A program made the position numbers and the translations under genes. A stretch of 64,000 nt of DNA from Botryotinia globosa (Eukaryota; Ascomycota; Leotiomycetes; Helotiales; Sclerotiniaceae). The stretch lies in contig RCSZ01000010.1 in NCBI GenBank assembly GCA_014898425.1, positions 1,054,001-1,118,000 on the forward strand. Reading direction: 5' to 3'. The first letter of the stretch is position 1. The number at the start of each line of letters is the position of its first letter. Below, in pieces: positions 1 to 12,524 of the stretch. The notes beneath the pieces are model-generated. The model was not told the origin of the DNA and searched no databases. It was given only the letters and a program-made list of their open reading frames with translations.

Positions 1-968
1 GATACGTCGGATGTGGAGAAACGACGGCTGGTGGTGTTGTCTCTGTCTCTGTTGATACTCATATCCTTAGATGGGGGTATAGAATAATATTTCGAATCGA
101 CATATGTTGGTTGCGCAGTCCTGCAGGCTTGAACAGGAGCAGTTGAGCCCTTTGGTCGACGGAGATCCGATGGATTGTAGATATTCTTCTTTCCTCCGTG
201 TTTGGGAGTGGAAGAAATCATGGTCATGTACACACTTTTCGTGGGACGTGGTGTACGACTGCCAGCTGTGGGTTGCGCGATGTTTGATGATGACTTTGGA
301 TTTTGAGCCAAAGCGTTGTAAGATTGTTTTGGGTTTGCCCGTGGCTCATGGATGCGCTCTTTAGTACTGAGCAAATCCGAAGGGCTGCTCTGATTTGCAG
401 ACACCAGTCCGTTCTTATTGAGAGCTGGCAACCCAATAGCCGTTCTAAACCAATCGCTCACCAGATCCTTGTCTGTGAATTTCTGAAGCTCACTCATCAA
501 GCTCAATGATGGCGAGAAAACCTTTTCCAACCACAATTCATTGACGATGAGTTGTAGTCTGCCAAGCTCGACTCCATACAGCTCACAGCTTTTCTTCAGA
601 AATTCTCTTCCGAACATTTCAAGCAGGGGCACACTTTCCAATCCCCAGCCGTAGTCATTTTGTTGTCTGCGTGTCAGCTTGGAGAAAGGAGTGCGGAATA
701 TGAGGACCACCGAAAGACGTTCGAAGTGTTGAGCTGGGTTGCGATGCAGTGGTAATAGAGATTTGAGTTGGAGGATGTCATCTCGTCTTGATGCTTCGAC
801 TTGTTGAGGAGCTTCGATTTTCTTTGAAGCGAGGAGCTGTGCAATATGTTGCTCCCTGCTCTTTTTATGTTCAAGAGTATGTTCAATAACGTGTCCAATA
901 TTGCTAGTTCTACTAGCTTGCCCCCATTTTGCTATCCAACCGCGCAGATCCATGTTGTTGCTGGCCAT
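1..968 (-). CDS. 5' part of unrecognised protein gene, runs off left edge
   Basis: Reading the minus strand from the ATG at 968-966 gives about 322 codons without a stop up to base 1, so the gene is cut by the window edge. The product begins MASNNMDLRGW. A second in-frame ATG lies five codons later at 953. The same frame stays open upstream of 968 but has no ATG, so 968 is the best start. The first ~170 residues look folded: a basic/acidic helical stretch near residues 25-60, then hydrophobic segments around VVLIFRTPFSKL and WGLESVPLLEMFGREFL. The part nearest the window edge is Ser/Thr/Pro/Asn-rich and probably disordered. I see no signal peptide, membrane helix or known motif. I do not recognise the family. 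The tandem dyad repeats at 1270-1705 lie in its upstream region. Confidence 0.6.
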   Translation of the reverse strand, partial: MASNNMDLRGWIAKWGQASRTSNIGHVIEHTLEHKKSREQHIAQLLASKKIEAPQQVEASRRDDILQLKSLLPLHRNPAQHFERLSVVLIFRTPFSKLTRRQQNDYGWGLESVPLLEMFGREFLKKSCELYGVELGRLQLIVNELWLEKVFSPSLSLMSELQKFTDKDLVSDWFRTAIGLPALNKNGLVSANQSSPSDLLSTKERIHEPRANPKQSYNALAQNPKSSSNIAQPTAGSRTPRPTKSVYMTMISSTPKHGGKKNIYNPSDLRRPKGSTAPVQACRTAQPTYVDSKYYSIPPSKDMSINRDRDNTTSRRFSTSDV

Positions 969-3678
969 GTTCAAAAGAGTCGATGATGGAAGGTTTGAGT
1001 TTTTGTTTGAAGTTGTTCTTGAAAAATTGTGAGTGTATGCTGATATCGAGAGTTGGGTCGATGAGGAAGCTTTGTGATTCGAGAGTGAGTTTTGACAAGA
1101 AGCCAATGAATGAGATAGCAGCTTTTCGACAGCGGGGCAAGGCCTTAATATATTAAAGGAGATCAAGAATAATAGGTGCTAGCGTATGATTTGCTTCTAA
1201 AATCCCCGTGTGTGTATGTGTTTACGGCGTTGGTACGGTAAGATGGGTATGTCAGCAAGTATTTTCGGTGCAATATCTTTGCTGCAGTGAAGATTGTATC
1301 AACGAATTGTTACCTCTTCTTCCTCTCAAGGGTGGGAGTGATAGCAGGCTTATATCAGTATTCTCAGTAGAGTATCTTTGCTACGGTGAGGACCGTGTCG
1401 ACTACTTGATGTTTCTTATTTCGCTCAGTATCGCGAACCATATGCTTATATCAGCACAGCGTTCTCGGTATCATATCTTTGCTACGGTGAGGACCGTATC
1501 AACTACTTGATGTTTCTTATTTCGCTCAATATCGCGAACAATATTATGCTTATATCAGCACACCATTTTCTGGAGGACATTTTTCTTACGGCGATGACCG
1601 TATAACTGTTCGATGTTTTTCCTCTCGCTCAACCTTGTGAACGATAGCATGCTTATAAACAAGCCAACATTTTACCGAGACGCATTGTCTACGGTGAAGA
1701 CCGTATTCACCCCTAAAAACGACTTGTGATATTGATACGGCTGAGTATATTCCAAATATGACCTTGAAGCTAGAAAAGTGAATCTCCCGAAGTCTAGGCA
1801 ACTATCCATTTCTAACCCTAATATTCACTGCGTATAGATCGGTACTTCGGCTAACCGACTCCAGTTTGACGAGAGAGGAGGCATTAGGTACGTAAGCACA
1901 CCAGCTGCATCCTAAGAAAGTCTAACCAGACCACAACATCCAGAATATGAGAACCGTTTGTATAACCAAAGTAGATGAAAGGCGACGTAAAACCCTCTCT
2001 GTAGTTATCAATTACCGATATATCTGGCGCTGTGTTGGTATGAAAGGAGTATCATGAAAGTAGCAGTGAAAGGGGTTCAGGGCATGGTTTATAACCATCG
2101 CTGATCTGATCGGGTCCAGAATCACGTGAAACGATCCACGATTAAGCAAATTGATTATGCACTATAGTGATTATGATTGAGTAAAGCTTTGATTGCAGAA
2201 TCATGGGTCGTATGATTGAAAGTCATAAGATCGAAGAAATGCTTGCGAGAGGGAGTGCGCGAAGCGCGGAGCGGACTCTCCAAGTTTCAGGCTCCGTGGG
2301 ATATTGTGTTCCATCCAAGAAGTCAAGCAATGCGAAATGAAAGCGATACTTAAATGCATCTTAGTAAGAGACCAGCGCTCTCGCTAGAGCACTACAGTAC
2401 CTAGGTAGACCTGTGACTTGGGATCATTCACTACCTGGGTACCGTTCAAACAACAACCAAATAGGTAGACATCTAACAATCAAAAAGATCACAGGTTGTA
2501 TGGTATCCAACCTATAGCCAGTCTTTCCCATCTACCATGACGTAATTATATACGATATAAACATAAACCAGACGATTGGGTTTAGAAATAGCATTTAGAA
2601 TATTGAATGATGATACAATCCATTACAAATCGAACCAACAGACAACCGCTTCGAAAATACTCATCCAATCTAACATATTCGCTTCATCTGCAAGCTCTTT
2701 CTCCCCTTTCCTCTTCTCTGCAAACACAACCCCCCAGTTTAACTCATCTGATGTCATCCTCACTTCACCCACCCACCCCACAATCAACACCAAACCCTCA
2801 TACTAACAACAAACCACTCAATTTTTTTAGTTTCAAATTCCAGCCCCTACACACATGTACCGCTTCATCCACCCCATCTCCAAACCCCTCCATATATCTA
2901 CATCCTCCTCTCCCCTCCCTCCCTCCCACAAACAATCACCTACCAAAATACAACATCTCAACGTCTCAACATCTTCACAAACAAAGTCAAAGATTCCATC
3001 TAGCATCAGTCATCCAACTATCCAATTTCCAATCAATTTCATCCCTCAAGATAACTCAGATATAATTCACAATATACTCATCACACCAAAAATTTCCTCA
3101 GATTACATCAAATCACACATCGCACCTTCCTTCCAACCCCTCTCAAAATCTCAACCAAAAAAGTTGACATAATATGTAAATTGAAAACAAGCCCCAAAGT
3201 TTTTCATACATACATGTGTACATACAAACAGCAAACTTCCACTATTAATCATTACCACAGGCCTCATCAAAAAGAAGTCAAGGCCAGAATAATTCTATCC
3301 TTGCCTTCTTTCATTGCACTTTCTTCATATCTCCAATCTAGCCAGTATCAATCTAGCTAGGTAGATGCAAGTGAATACCAAACCCAAGCCCAAAATCCAA
3401 ACCATGCGGGGACATGCATGCCAATTAAGTTCAAACCATTCCATGATGTGACCCCAAACGCCCGGAAAAATATGAATTAGCCCTCAAAGCTTCCGCTGGA
3501 AGTATGACACGCTCAAAATCCTACTTGCCCAGTGAATTTATGCAACGCTATTATGCATATAAGTTATATACCCCAACTCCCGATACACCGTACAATGTGA
3601 TAATTGATCAAGACTCGCTCTAGATCATCAATTCATTAAGCGAATCTTGAAAGAACATGCCCTACCTCGACCATCAGA
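969..3678. other. Intergenic region upstream of left-edge gene and downstream of raptor
   Basis: No convincing gene. It holds the tandem dyad repeat (1270-1705), a GC-rich hairpin-prone patch near 2250-2285 (GCGCGAAGCGC core), one TACCTAGGTA palindrome at 2398-2407, and a C/T-rich tract around 2690-3160. Open frames in that tract are Ser/Pro/His/Thr-rich in several frames at once, as expected of low-complexity DNA rather than of a gene. Confidence 0.6.
1270..1705. repeat. Five degenerate ~101-bp tandem units, each with a TACGGT-ACCGTA dyad
   Basis: The motif CTACGGTGAGGACCGTAT and variants recurs at about 1282 (degraded), 1381, 1482, 1586 and 1689, so the spacing is 99-104 bp. Flanking sequence also repeats: TATCTTTG before the dyad, ACTACTTGATGTTTCTTATT after it, and ATGCTTATATCAGCAC between units. 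Units two and three are nearly identical and the outer units are diverged. The dyad TACGGT-n4-ACCGTA could form a short hairpin or bind a dimeric protein. That role is inference. Confidence 0.8.
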
Positions 3679-6600
3679 TCAATACTCCGTTGATGGGACT
3701 TTTCGCTCCGCACATGAGAACAGATTTATATGATTATCGCCTCTCGCAGCACAAGCTAACATCATACGATGCGGATGGAAAGCCGTAGCTGAAATGGGTG
3801 ATTGACGAGCTTGATGTAAGAAGCTCGAGTATGGCTCCACTCTTGAGAGTTCTCTGCCATCGAAATTGAAAACCTTGACTGTATGATTTCCAGTGCCACT
3901 ACAGATAGAATTAGTAATTTTCAAGGAGAGAGAAAGGAAGCAGACTTACACAGCAAATACTGGAAGATGTTCATGAGTGCTTGCAGTACGTAGAGTATCC
4001 TTTGTAGCTTGAATAACTCGTAGTGGTTTGTCCATTCGAATGTCCCAAAGTTTAACTTTACCATTGCGACTGGCGGAGAGAAGCTCTCTTTGACCACCTC
4101 GTTGCATATGCACACTTTTGATCCATACCCTGTCAGATTCATCTTTCCATTTCTTAACCATAGCTTCTTGTGGCTTGTTTCTAGCGTCAAATACTCGTAT
4201 GGCTCCATCACCAAAACCTGCCACGAAAACATTCCCTGTCATTTGATCAGAAGTCAAAGACGTAACACAAGAACCGGACCGAGCATTGATATCCACAACA
4301 CAAAGCTCTGGCGCCGCAGCCCACACTCTGATCACCTTTACATCACCGGCTACCAAGAGTTTTCCAGTAACTTGTTGCCAGTCAAATACCATACCAGAAT
4401 TGACGTTACTTGGGACAAGATGCGTCAGAGCCCTCCATGCTGAAGCAACCTCGATCTTTTTGTCCGAGTCATAATTCCTATAAATACGAATAACACCATC
4501 TGAAGACCCCGTCAACAAAAATGCTTGATCGTCCTCATTGATAAACTGGAGATCGCTAATCCGGGAGCCTTCTGGATTACCATTTGAAAATCTACTAAGG
4601 CGATCTTGCTTCTTCCAATCCCAAACACAAATCGTGTCGCGATCATCAGACACAGCGAGATGATCTTCAAATTGATGGAGCGTCATTTTTGTCGGTTGAC
4701 TAGAGTTGTTGAAAAATCCAGTAGCGTGCGTCCATTTGCCATTGCCGGCAATTTCTTTCTGGGGTTGAGTATCGCGTAGAATTGCTTCGTTCCTCGATCG
4801 TCTCCAAAGTCGTTCGTTATAATCAGTACTTCCGGGCTCCTCAGCTTCGTTCGGTTTCATCTGGGGTTCGCGGAAGTATTCAATCGACCATTCTAGGAAA
4901 GTACTTTCCAATGGTATGGTACATGGTTCTGACAGGTTTCGAGGTTGAAAACCGCCTGATGTTGGCTCATTTGCCGCATGATATGTGCCTGGGGTCGATG
5001 CGATATCATTCTGCTCCGGTGGGGAGTTAAAGTCTGGCGGGAGACGTGATCGCGTTGGCAAAGAATTCCGATTTAGGCCAGGTGACTTCAAACCAGATCT
5101 TCCAGTTGAGTCAGGTGGTGTCACTTCGCCAGTAGAACCACCGAAAGGCAGGGTAAACAGGTAACTAGCTGTTCTTTTAAGTAAGCCTTGCTGGCTCGAC
5201 TGGGTGCTTGACAAGGTATCTTGTCGCGTTGGTGTACTAGGTCTTGTCTCCGACGTATGCGATTTCGATGCCTTTGGCTTTGCTGAAATTCGATTTATGT
5301 CATCAAATAGTTTACGGGCTGCGGCCCCAACTGGTGAGCGAAGGAGCGACATATGGAGAGCATCCACAATAATGGTTGCATTACGCTGAACTTCGGGATG
5401 TGGATCGATTGCCATTATTAGAACGTGTTTCCAAACCACGGCAAAAATGGAGTTGTGAGACAAGCCCTGAGCGGTAGCTTTGATGGTACCATCCTTATTC
5501 CTGTTATCCATACGAGCATAGTGCAATCCCATTTTGTGGTCATTCCCATCGTCGAGGGGGGGAGATTGTCTATACTCTCGTTCCTCTTGTAGCTGTTCGA
5601 ATGCCACTACCCAAAACTTACTCTCATATCGATGTATAAACTTGGAGAAATATACCAGCAGTTCTTTGCGAACCATGGCGTTTCCATCATTTGCTAGTTC
5701 TGTGACGGTCCACGATATTGACTCCTCATTTCGAGCAACCTCATCTGTCAAGTCGGGGATTCCCAGAAAAGTTGTCATGGCGTATAACATGGCAGCTCTG
5801 ACTTCGCAGCATACATCGCGAACCAGACCTGATAACTTTGCAGGTGCATTCTCTCTGATACCCCGCCATTTCGCTTCAGGGAGATCATTCCAAAGCTGAC
5901 TGATACATAGACACGCCCATTGTCGCAAAAGTGGGTTGTCTGCATTCTGCAAGTGTGTCAAACAGTAAGTCATGATATCTGTTTGGTTGCAGACATTTTG
6001 ACCTTGCTTGTATCCATTGCAGAGCATGGCTAGAATAAACGCACACATAGCTTTGTGCTCAAGGCTATCCACTACTGGAAGACCTTCATTGGGTTTCAAT
6101 ATACTTGAGAAGTAGTTGTAGCCACTATCTTTCAACAAATCTTGCTGACATGTGAGATCAACAGCCAGAACACGAGTCCAGATAAACACCATCACGGGCT
6201 TCAATTCTGCCGCGGCTGATTGTAACAATTTTAAAACGTATGGAAAGATACCTATGCTCAGAGCAAGGTTTACTGCCCAAGGACCCATGTCAAGAAACTT
6301 CCCCAACAGTATCAAAGCTCGTACTCGATGCTGCTGACTGAGGAGAACCTGAAGAACAACTGGAAGCTGGTCGGGAGCTTTTTGAGTTACAGCACCTTGT
6401 GTCAGATAAACCTCAAATGCTGTGAGTTGTTCCGTGAAGAAACTGGAGTTCTGGAATTCATAATCTGGAAGTTGCCCGGACTCCTTCATCTCCAACGATG
6501 GCAGTTGAGCCAAAGCCATTTCCACGGCCAAATCCCAACTTTCCCAAAGAGAATGTTGATGGGTGTCTGGAAGTTGCGGGTATGATTGTGGGTGGCATCC

Positions 6601-8551
6601 ATAAGCTGACATGATTCTCTGCGCTAACAGAAAGTTTCTGAATAAAGCTGCCACCATCAAATCTTGTCTGAAGAACTTCCTAAACAAGGGTCTAGGGAGG
6701 GTGGTCCAAGCTATGGTATCCGTAATGGCTGTAAAGATCCAGTTTAGTTCTCCCAGAGGAGTGCGCCTTTCTTGCAGTCTACCAGGAAGCTTCTTGGCTC
6801 GCTCTGGTGAAACTTGTGATGGGAGAGGGTTTTGTAGAACAAAAAACCACAAGGCCATTTCAATAGGGGTAGTCAGGCATGCTGTGAAGACATCAGCAGG
6901 GAGGAGAGGATTTGTGGGTAGGTTTTCCTTAATTCCACATGCTGCCAGGTGAATGTAAGGCTTATAGTTTGTAACTACATAATTTGGGTCCTTTTTCGAG
7001 TTTTCCAGCTCTTCTTGTTCATGCTTGTCAACAAAGCGATGAAAGTTATTCAAGATGTTGCCCGAATCTGAACAGTCCCAAACGAAGAACGTGGGTGCTT
7101 GTAGCCATGTTTGTAGATCATACAATGATACCGGAATATACTGCGTGTAGTTCTTGTTAAAGACCCAAATTTCACCAGATGACGTAGGCTTAGGAACACC
7201 ATGACCATTGTAATGGAAGAGAACTCGTTCTTCTTTAGCATTCCGACGGAGTGATATGCAGAATTTCTTCGTCTCTTCGACGGATGGATCCAAATATTGC
7301 TTGTATCTTGTTCGAATAGCCAATGTCTCGTATTGGGCTTGTAAAGATTTTCCAATCGTCTCCAGCGCCTTTTGTACAGGAGGATGTGAAGGATCCTGCC
7401 AAGCCTCCAGCTTTGCCCCGGGTGTAGTCTTCAGTTGATCGGGTGGTTCGACTCCAATGTTTAGGCATATTGCTAATGCTGCAGATACGGTTTTTAGACG
7501 ATCCTTCATCCGCCAATCCTGAAGTTCGTATCCCAGTGATTTAGGGTTGCCCGTCGTCTCGTGTCGCTTGTCCGTGAAGTACATATACCAGTTCTGTTGT
7601 ACAATGTCAGTACTTGTTTCTAAGCCGACGACCGCATAGTCAACTACAGGCGCCCAGCCCAGTGGAGATTGAAGGCGGGGATGTCGCGCTCGACGGAACA
7701 CTGAGCCGTTGTTTGAGACTGCAATCGCACATTCGCGCTTCTCACAGAAGTAGTCTGCGCCTTCCCACTCTTCGTTTGCTACGGGCGAGAAGAAATCGAA
7801 GCTTTCAACAAAAGAGTAACTTAAACTCCAAACATCAAAATGATCATCCATGCTTCAGAAAGAAAAGGATGTTGTGAGATATATAAGATAGAAGTTTGCT
7901 TAAGTCCAGGGGTTGTCGAGTTGAAACAGTGGCATATTCAAAGGTTTGGTAGACTGATGCCGGGCCGAGATACCATCATTGTAGGAAAGAACAACTTACA
8001 TTTGCTAGTTGCGAAACATACTCTTCAGACGCATAATTAGTTCCAAATCCATGCCTTTCTCCCCAATCTTGTATATCTTCTTCCATATCTACATTTGCAT
8101 CTTCACCTCTCGGTCCATAATCACTCTTGGATCTTTGAAGTAGTGCAGCTGGTCTGCGCCGTATTTTATCTGGCTCCGAATTGTCTTGTGATGATTCAGC
8201 AGTAGCCCCAGTCGAAGTTGTAGGCCGTGTGCTTGATCCATTCTGCGATGTACCATTGATGCGATCCAAGTTCGCCGGCGCATATGCAGATCCAGCTTCT
8301 ACGCCGTTGACAGGCTGTATTGGATCATTGCTAACAGTATGCCTCGAATTCATGATTCCTAACGTGCCATTCATACCATTTATTGGCGGAATCGAATGTG
8401 GCAGTTGTTGTGAGCTCGGCACAGTGGCAAATGTATGGTCTTGAGGTTGAGGTTGTTGACCTGAGGGTGAATTTAAATTTGGAGTGGGATTCGATCGGTG
8501 TAGATTGTGTTGTTGGCGGGGAGCTCCATGCTGAGCGGCAACTGCTGTCAT
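3679..8551 (-). CDS. KOG1: Raptor/Kog1/Mip1 homologue, TORC1 scaffold subunit
   Basis: Model: exon 1 8551-8000, exon 2 7593-3950, exon 3 3898-3679, with GT-AG introns of 406 and 51 nt and phases that close, giving about 1471 residues, the usual size for fungal raptor. Residues 1-184 are Gln/Pro/Ser-rich. From ~185 (NWYMYFTDKRHETTG) comes the raptor N-terminal conserved caspase-like domain, with HYNGHG (~305) and VWDCSDSG. In the family this fold is non-catalytic and binds substrates. HEAT-type helical repeats follow (~500-900), then a disordered Ser/Pro linker, then a C-terminal WD40 propeller (~1170-1471) ending near HTVKVFNFDG. Raptor recruits substrates to the TOR kinase at the vacuole/lysosome surface. 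The 3' 260 nt of intron 1 are also open in frame with exon 2 (ATG at 7851), which could give an alternative N-terminus. Confidence 0.93.
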
Positions 8552-10987
8552 GATCTTAAATGGGAAAAATTACCATTCTTCAAACACTAATTGCTCATTG
8601 GATACTTGAAGGTCGAGAAGTGAAGAAATTGAGGCGGTCGAGAGGGCGGTCGAGGTCTCGGTAAGGCTTCGCGATGAGTTGGTTGAAGGTCCCCTAGAAA
8701 GATAATCTATATCTGAATCTTAAACTTATTAATGACTGTTAGGTGGGAATTGACATCAAAAGACAATCAGACGCGTGGATCAAGAGAACCAACAGTTCAA
8801 TGACGATTACTAAAGGACGTACAATTGGTGAATTATATAAATACCACGAGGTTGAAAAGTCAATTTCGACTGGAGGTAGAAATTGGATATATATTTGGAT
8901 ATTTGGGTGAGTCGAAATAAATCGAAATAATATCTACGAAGTGAGTTGTGAAAGTAGCAGTATCTTTATCACTAATAATTATTACTAGGTAGGTATCATA
9001 CCTTGAAATGAGATGTCACGAGCTGGAAATATTTGAATGCAATAGAATGATCCGTGGACCGCCTTACAAATTGGACTTAATTAGCACAACCCTGACCTTG
9101 GAACCGAGATCCCCCGGCCCCGGCCGCTCTATGTACCGACGCCACAATATAATGTGGCTGGAACCTCCACTGAATCCATGGATGGACCTCGATCCATTGC
9201 TGGAGATGGATGACTAAGCATGCCCAGGTGCCCAGGTGGCGCCTTGTCGTTGTGGCTTGAAATTGATAAGATCTAAGATGCAGGAGATCCATGGATATCA
9301 TGGTAATACTATACAGAGGTGTACCTGAGCAGGTTGAAAGAGCCGCTGAAGCTCATGTATCATGTATCATGTATCATGTATGTGATGACTTATTACTATT
9401 GAGCTTTTCCAAAGTTTCTTAAGCAAAACTCTCGACGTTACGTGTCCCCCCATTTCTTCCCTTCTCAATCCATCGGAAGATTGGCCTGATACAATGCGGG
9501 TTGTACTGCATTCTCAATTTACTCAACTCTCCAGCTTTCCATTCCACCAAACTGCTACCAATCGCTACATTGATTCTGGTTGTGGATTTCGCATATTTCA
9601 TGCACGATGCAAGTTATTGTGACCGGAATCTCGTAGGTGCGCAAAGGAGATCTGATTGTTACCTACCACCCAGTGTTTCGGTTTACCAAGGAAGAAACAT
9701 AGGAATCGTTGTACCATTCAGCACCTATATATTCATTGCCTTGTTCCAGAAAAGATCTTTAATGTTCTTGGGGGGCCACCCTCGACCATGGATTGCTTTA
9801 ATCGTACGCAATCAATCTGTAGGTAGGTCATCTGTCAAACATTTCCAAAGGATTTTAGCCGCCAGAAGTCTGAACCCCCCAAACATTACACCTCCAATCA
9901 TATGTTACATGTTCTGTTTCTTCTCCAAAGTAAGTAGTAGAAGAACATGGAGGAATTTGGTTTTCATGAGGATGGTGTAATCGTTGCCCCAGATCCTCCT
10001 CAGCTTGAAAGGATCTCAAAATGGTACTGCACTGCATAGAGAAGCAGAAGCGTAGGATGGTCAAAAAGTTTATTTATCGATCTCGTGGATACATCGCCAC
10101 TGCATCGCCCAGATCTTTATCTCTTCTCATTTGTTGAATGAGGATGTAAGAAATATGACAGCATGCAGCTGGATGGTTCAAGATCAAACGCCCAGCCATG
10201 ATTGGACCTATAGGAAAGCAAGCGTATTGGACCGACAAATCTTCTGTCTACCTACTGCAACAATGGAAACCGACGCACTGCTAATCCGGGATCATGAATA
10301 GATGATCGCGCCTTCGTATGAGATATCTGGTTGGCTGGATAAGTCGAAAGGGAGGCATTGCTGCATACTAATCAAGCGGGTGCCGACACATTTTGTCGCT
10401 ACGATTCAACCCCTTCATCATGGACCTCAGAGATTCCATGAATTGTTCGAGAAGGATTAAACAGAATTCTACGACCACTGGTGGACATCTGGAGAAAAGA
10501 TGACGAGTAAAATTTAGCTACCTAGTAATTCAAGTGAAAGGAAGCATGAAAGATTGATCACTAATTTCACGGTAGTCCGAATGCATAGCAGCAGAAGCAA
10601 GGGCCTCAAATGTCGATACTTAATTTGATAGCCCTACCCATAAATTACTTGGGTATGAAATGAAACTTCTAACCGTCGATCGAATGGAGTAAAGTGCGCA
10701 TGAATGAGAAGATGGTGAGTGAAACAGAAATGAAGGGGAAATGGTCCAGAGTCAGGGGTACATGACAATGGCTGGACGTGAACGATGAACTATTAGAAAT
10801 CCTACATCGGACATCGTACATCGGACATTGTACATCGTACATACATATCATATCAACTTTTGGGGAATTGTGAGAAACGTTCAGCAGGACAAGAAGAGAA
10901 AGACTTTACTAGGGACTAATAAAAGTACTAGTATATATCGCAGAAAGGCACATACTAGATACACACATTAGCTTCGTACTCTGTATA

Positions 10988-11022
<35 letters not shown>
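10988..11022. repeat. TAG trinucleotide microsatellite
   Basis: About eleven uninterrupted TAG units are read directly from the sequence in the raptor-kelch intergenic region. Confidence 0.9.
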
Positions 11023-11674
11023 AATTCATAATCGATTCGATCTATATAGCTATGCTACTCCGTACACACATATATATATATAATGAATATGATACGGATG
11101 TACAGACGCGGAGGCTGCAGAAGTTGGAAATTTTGACTCAGTCTCTTTTCCACCAATATGATTCTCATCCTTTCCTTTTCCTATAAGACAAGCCAAATTG
11201 ATATGGCTCTAGGGAAGGGGGAAAAGGGTAATGTCAAGGGTAATCTCAACGTTAACCGTTTCCCCCTTTCCCTTTCCCTTTTCCTTTCCCTTTTCCTTTC
11301 CTTTCCTTTCCTTTCCTTTTCCCATCTTTCTTACCACAATAGCTAGGTAGGTAGGAGGTACTGGGTAGGGACATAATCATAACACACTTTCTTCCACGTC
11401 AATATTAAGCCTTTTATTTGCACACCATTTGACGAATGTATTCATTGTCAGGCAGGGCATTGTCAGGATTGGATCTCAACCCCTGGTATATCTCATTCCA
11501 AAATTGTGGTTCTTTGGTACCTGAAAGATAAAACAAGGCGTATTACCATGCTGTACGGCGGAGGAGGCAATAAGTTACAAGGTGGTAATACTTTATACTT
11601 TGGCGTTGGTGGTTGAACTTGTATCCTCCTAGGTAGCTGCACACTGGCACATCTTCTATGTACTTCCGTCGAGG

Positions 11675-11708
11675 CAGGGCAGGGCAGGGCAGGGCAGGGC
11701 AGGGCAGG
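11675..11708. repeat. AGGGC pentanucleotide microsatellite
   Basis: About seven perfect pentanucleotide units upstream of the kelch gene. It is one of several pentamer arrays in the same kilobase (CAACT at 11791-11846, CCTGT at 11940-11995). Confidence 0.9.
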
Positions 11709-12524
11709 CTTTCCAAGATCAGGTCAAGCGATAAAATTTACTTGACTTGTACGGAGTTGGAGTTGGAGTAGATACGATACGAACGGGAGATTCAACTCAA
11801 CTCAACTCAATTCAACTCAACTCAACTCAACCCAACCCAACCCCAACTCACCCTCATTCATTCACTCATACTCCCAATTGTCCCTCCTCCAACAGAGTTT
11901 GTCTTGGAATAGAGAAACTATCACATCACATCCTATCCCATCCTGTCCTGTCCTGTCCTGTCCTGTCCTGTCTTGTCTTGTCTTGTCCTGTCCCATCTCA
12001 TCCCATTCATCCCATTCATTCCATTCCATGCCATCATCAATCTCCCAATCTCCCCCATTTTCATCATCACCACAATACTTTAATACTATTCGGAGCTTTT
12101 TACGGTCTTTTCTTTTCCTTCCCCATTAATACCGTTTTTGCGCGTCGAATCATCCAATACATTATTTGACTGTTTACTATTTCACACCTACTCATATTCG
12201 TCTTCACAGTCATATTTATATTCACATTCATATGGTTTACTTGATAGAAACTTTGAATAAATTCCCATAAAATAAAAATAACCACCAACACTTCTTCTAA
12301 ATCCCAGCCATTTCTAAACAGCAAGAACCCTGGACATTGGCTCAGACTTAATCCCTTTTCCTGAGACTTTCCAAACCAAGTTTAATAATAATCTCAAAGT
12401 TCTCAAACATAAACAACAATCGTTTGTATTAAACGAATTCGCTATCTCGTCGAAAAGAAAACATTTATCCACTTGCGCTGCCGGCATTGGGAAGAAGTGA
12501 AAGTGGTTGGCCTCGAATGGCACG

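Larger units (their letters stand above)
8552..12524. other. Divergent intergenic region between raptor and the kelch gene
   Basis: About 4 kb with no credible gene. It contains many simple repeats: CATGTAT copies at 9354-9382, ACATCG/TACATCG copies at 10803-10847, a TAG trinucleotide run at 10988-11022, a pyrimidine tract at 11260-11325, AGGGC copies at 11675-11708, CAACT copies at 11791-11846, and CCTGT/CTTGT copies at 11940-11995. The C/T-rich stretches near the 3' end look like the promoter and 5' leader of the kelch gene. Confidence 0.6.

Noticed and set aside
2576..3172. Overlapping Ser/Pro/His-rich plus-strand frames up to 152 codons
   Set aside because: Several frames are open at once in C/T/A-biased DNA, with no domain, no splice signals and no start context. 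Low-complexity sequence explains them.
7594..7851. Taking the ATG at 7851 as the main raptor start
   Set aside because: The exon at 8551-8000 joins in phase to NWYMYFTDKRH, where the conserved domain begins, and carries the conserved-looking RHGFGTNYASEEYV segment just before the junction.
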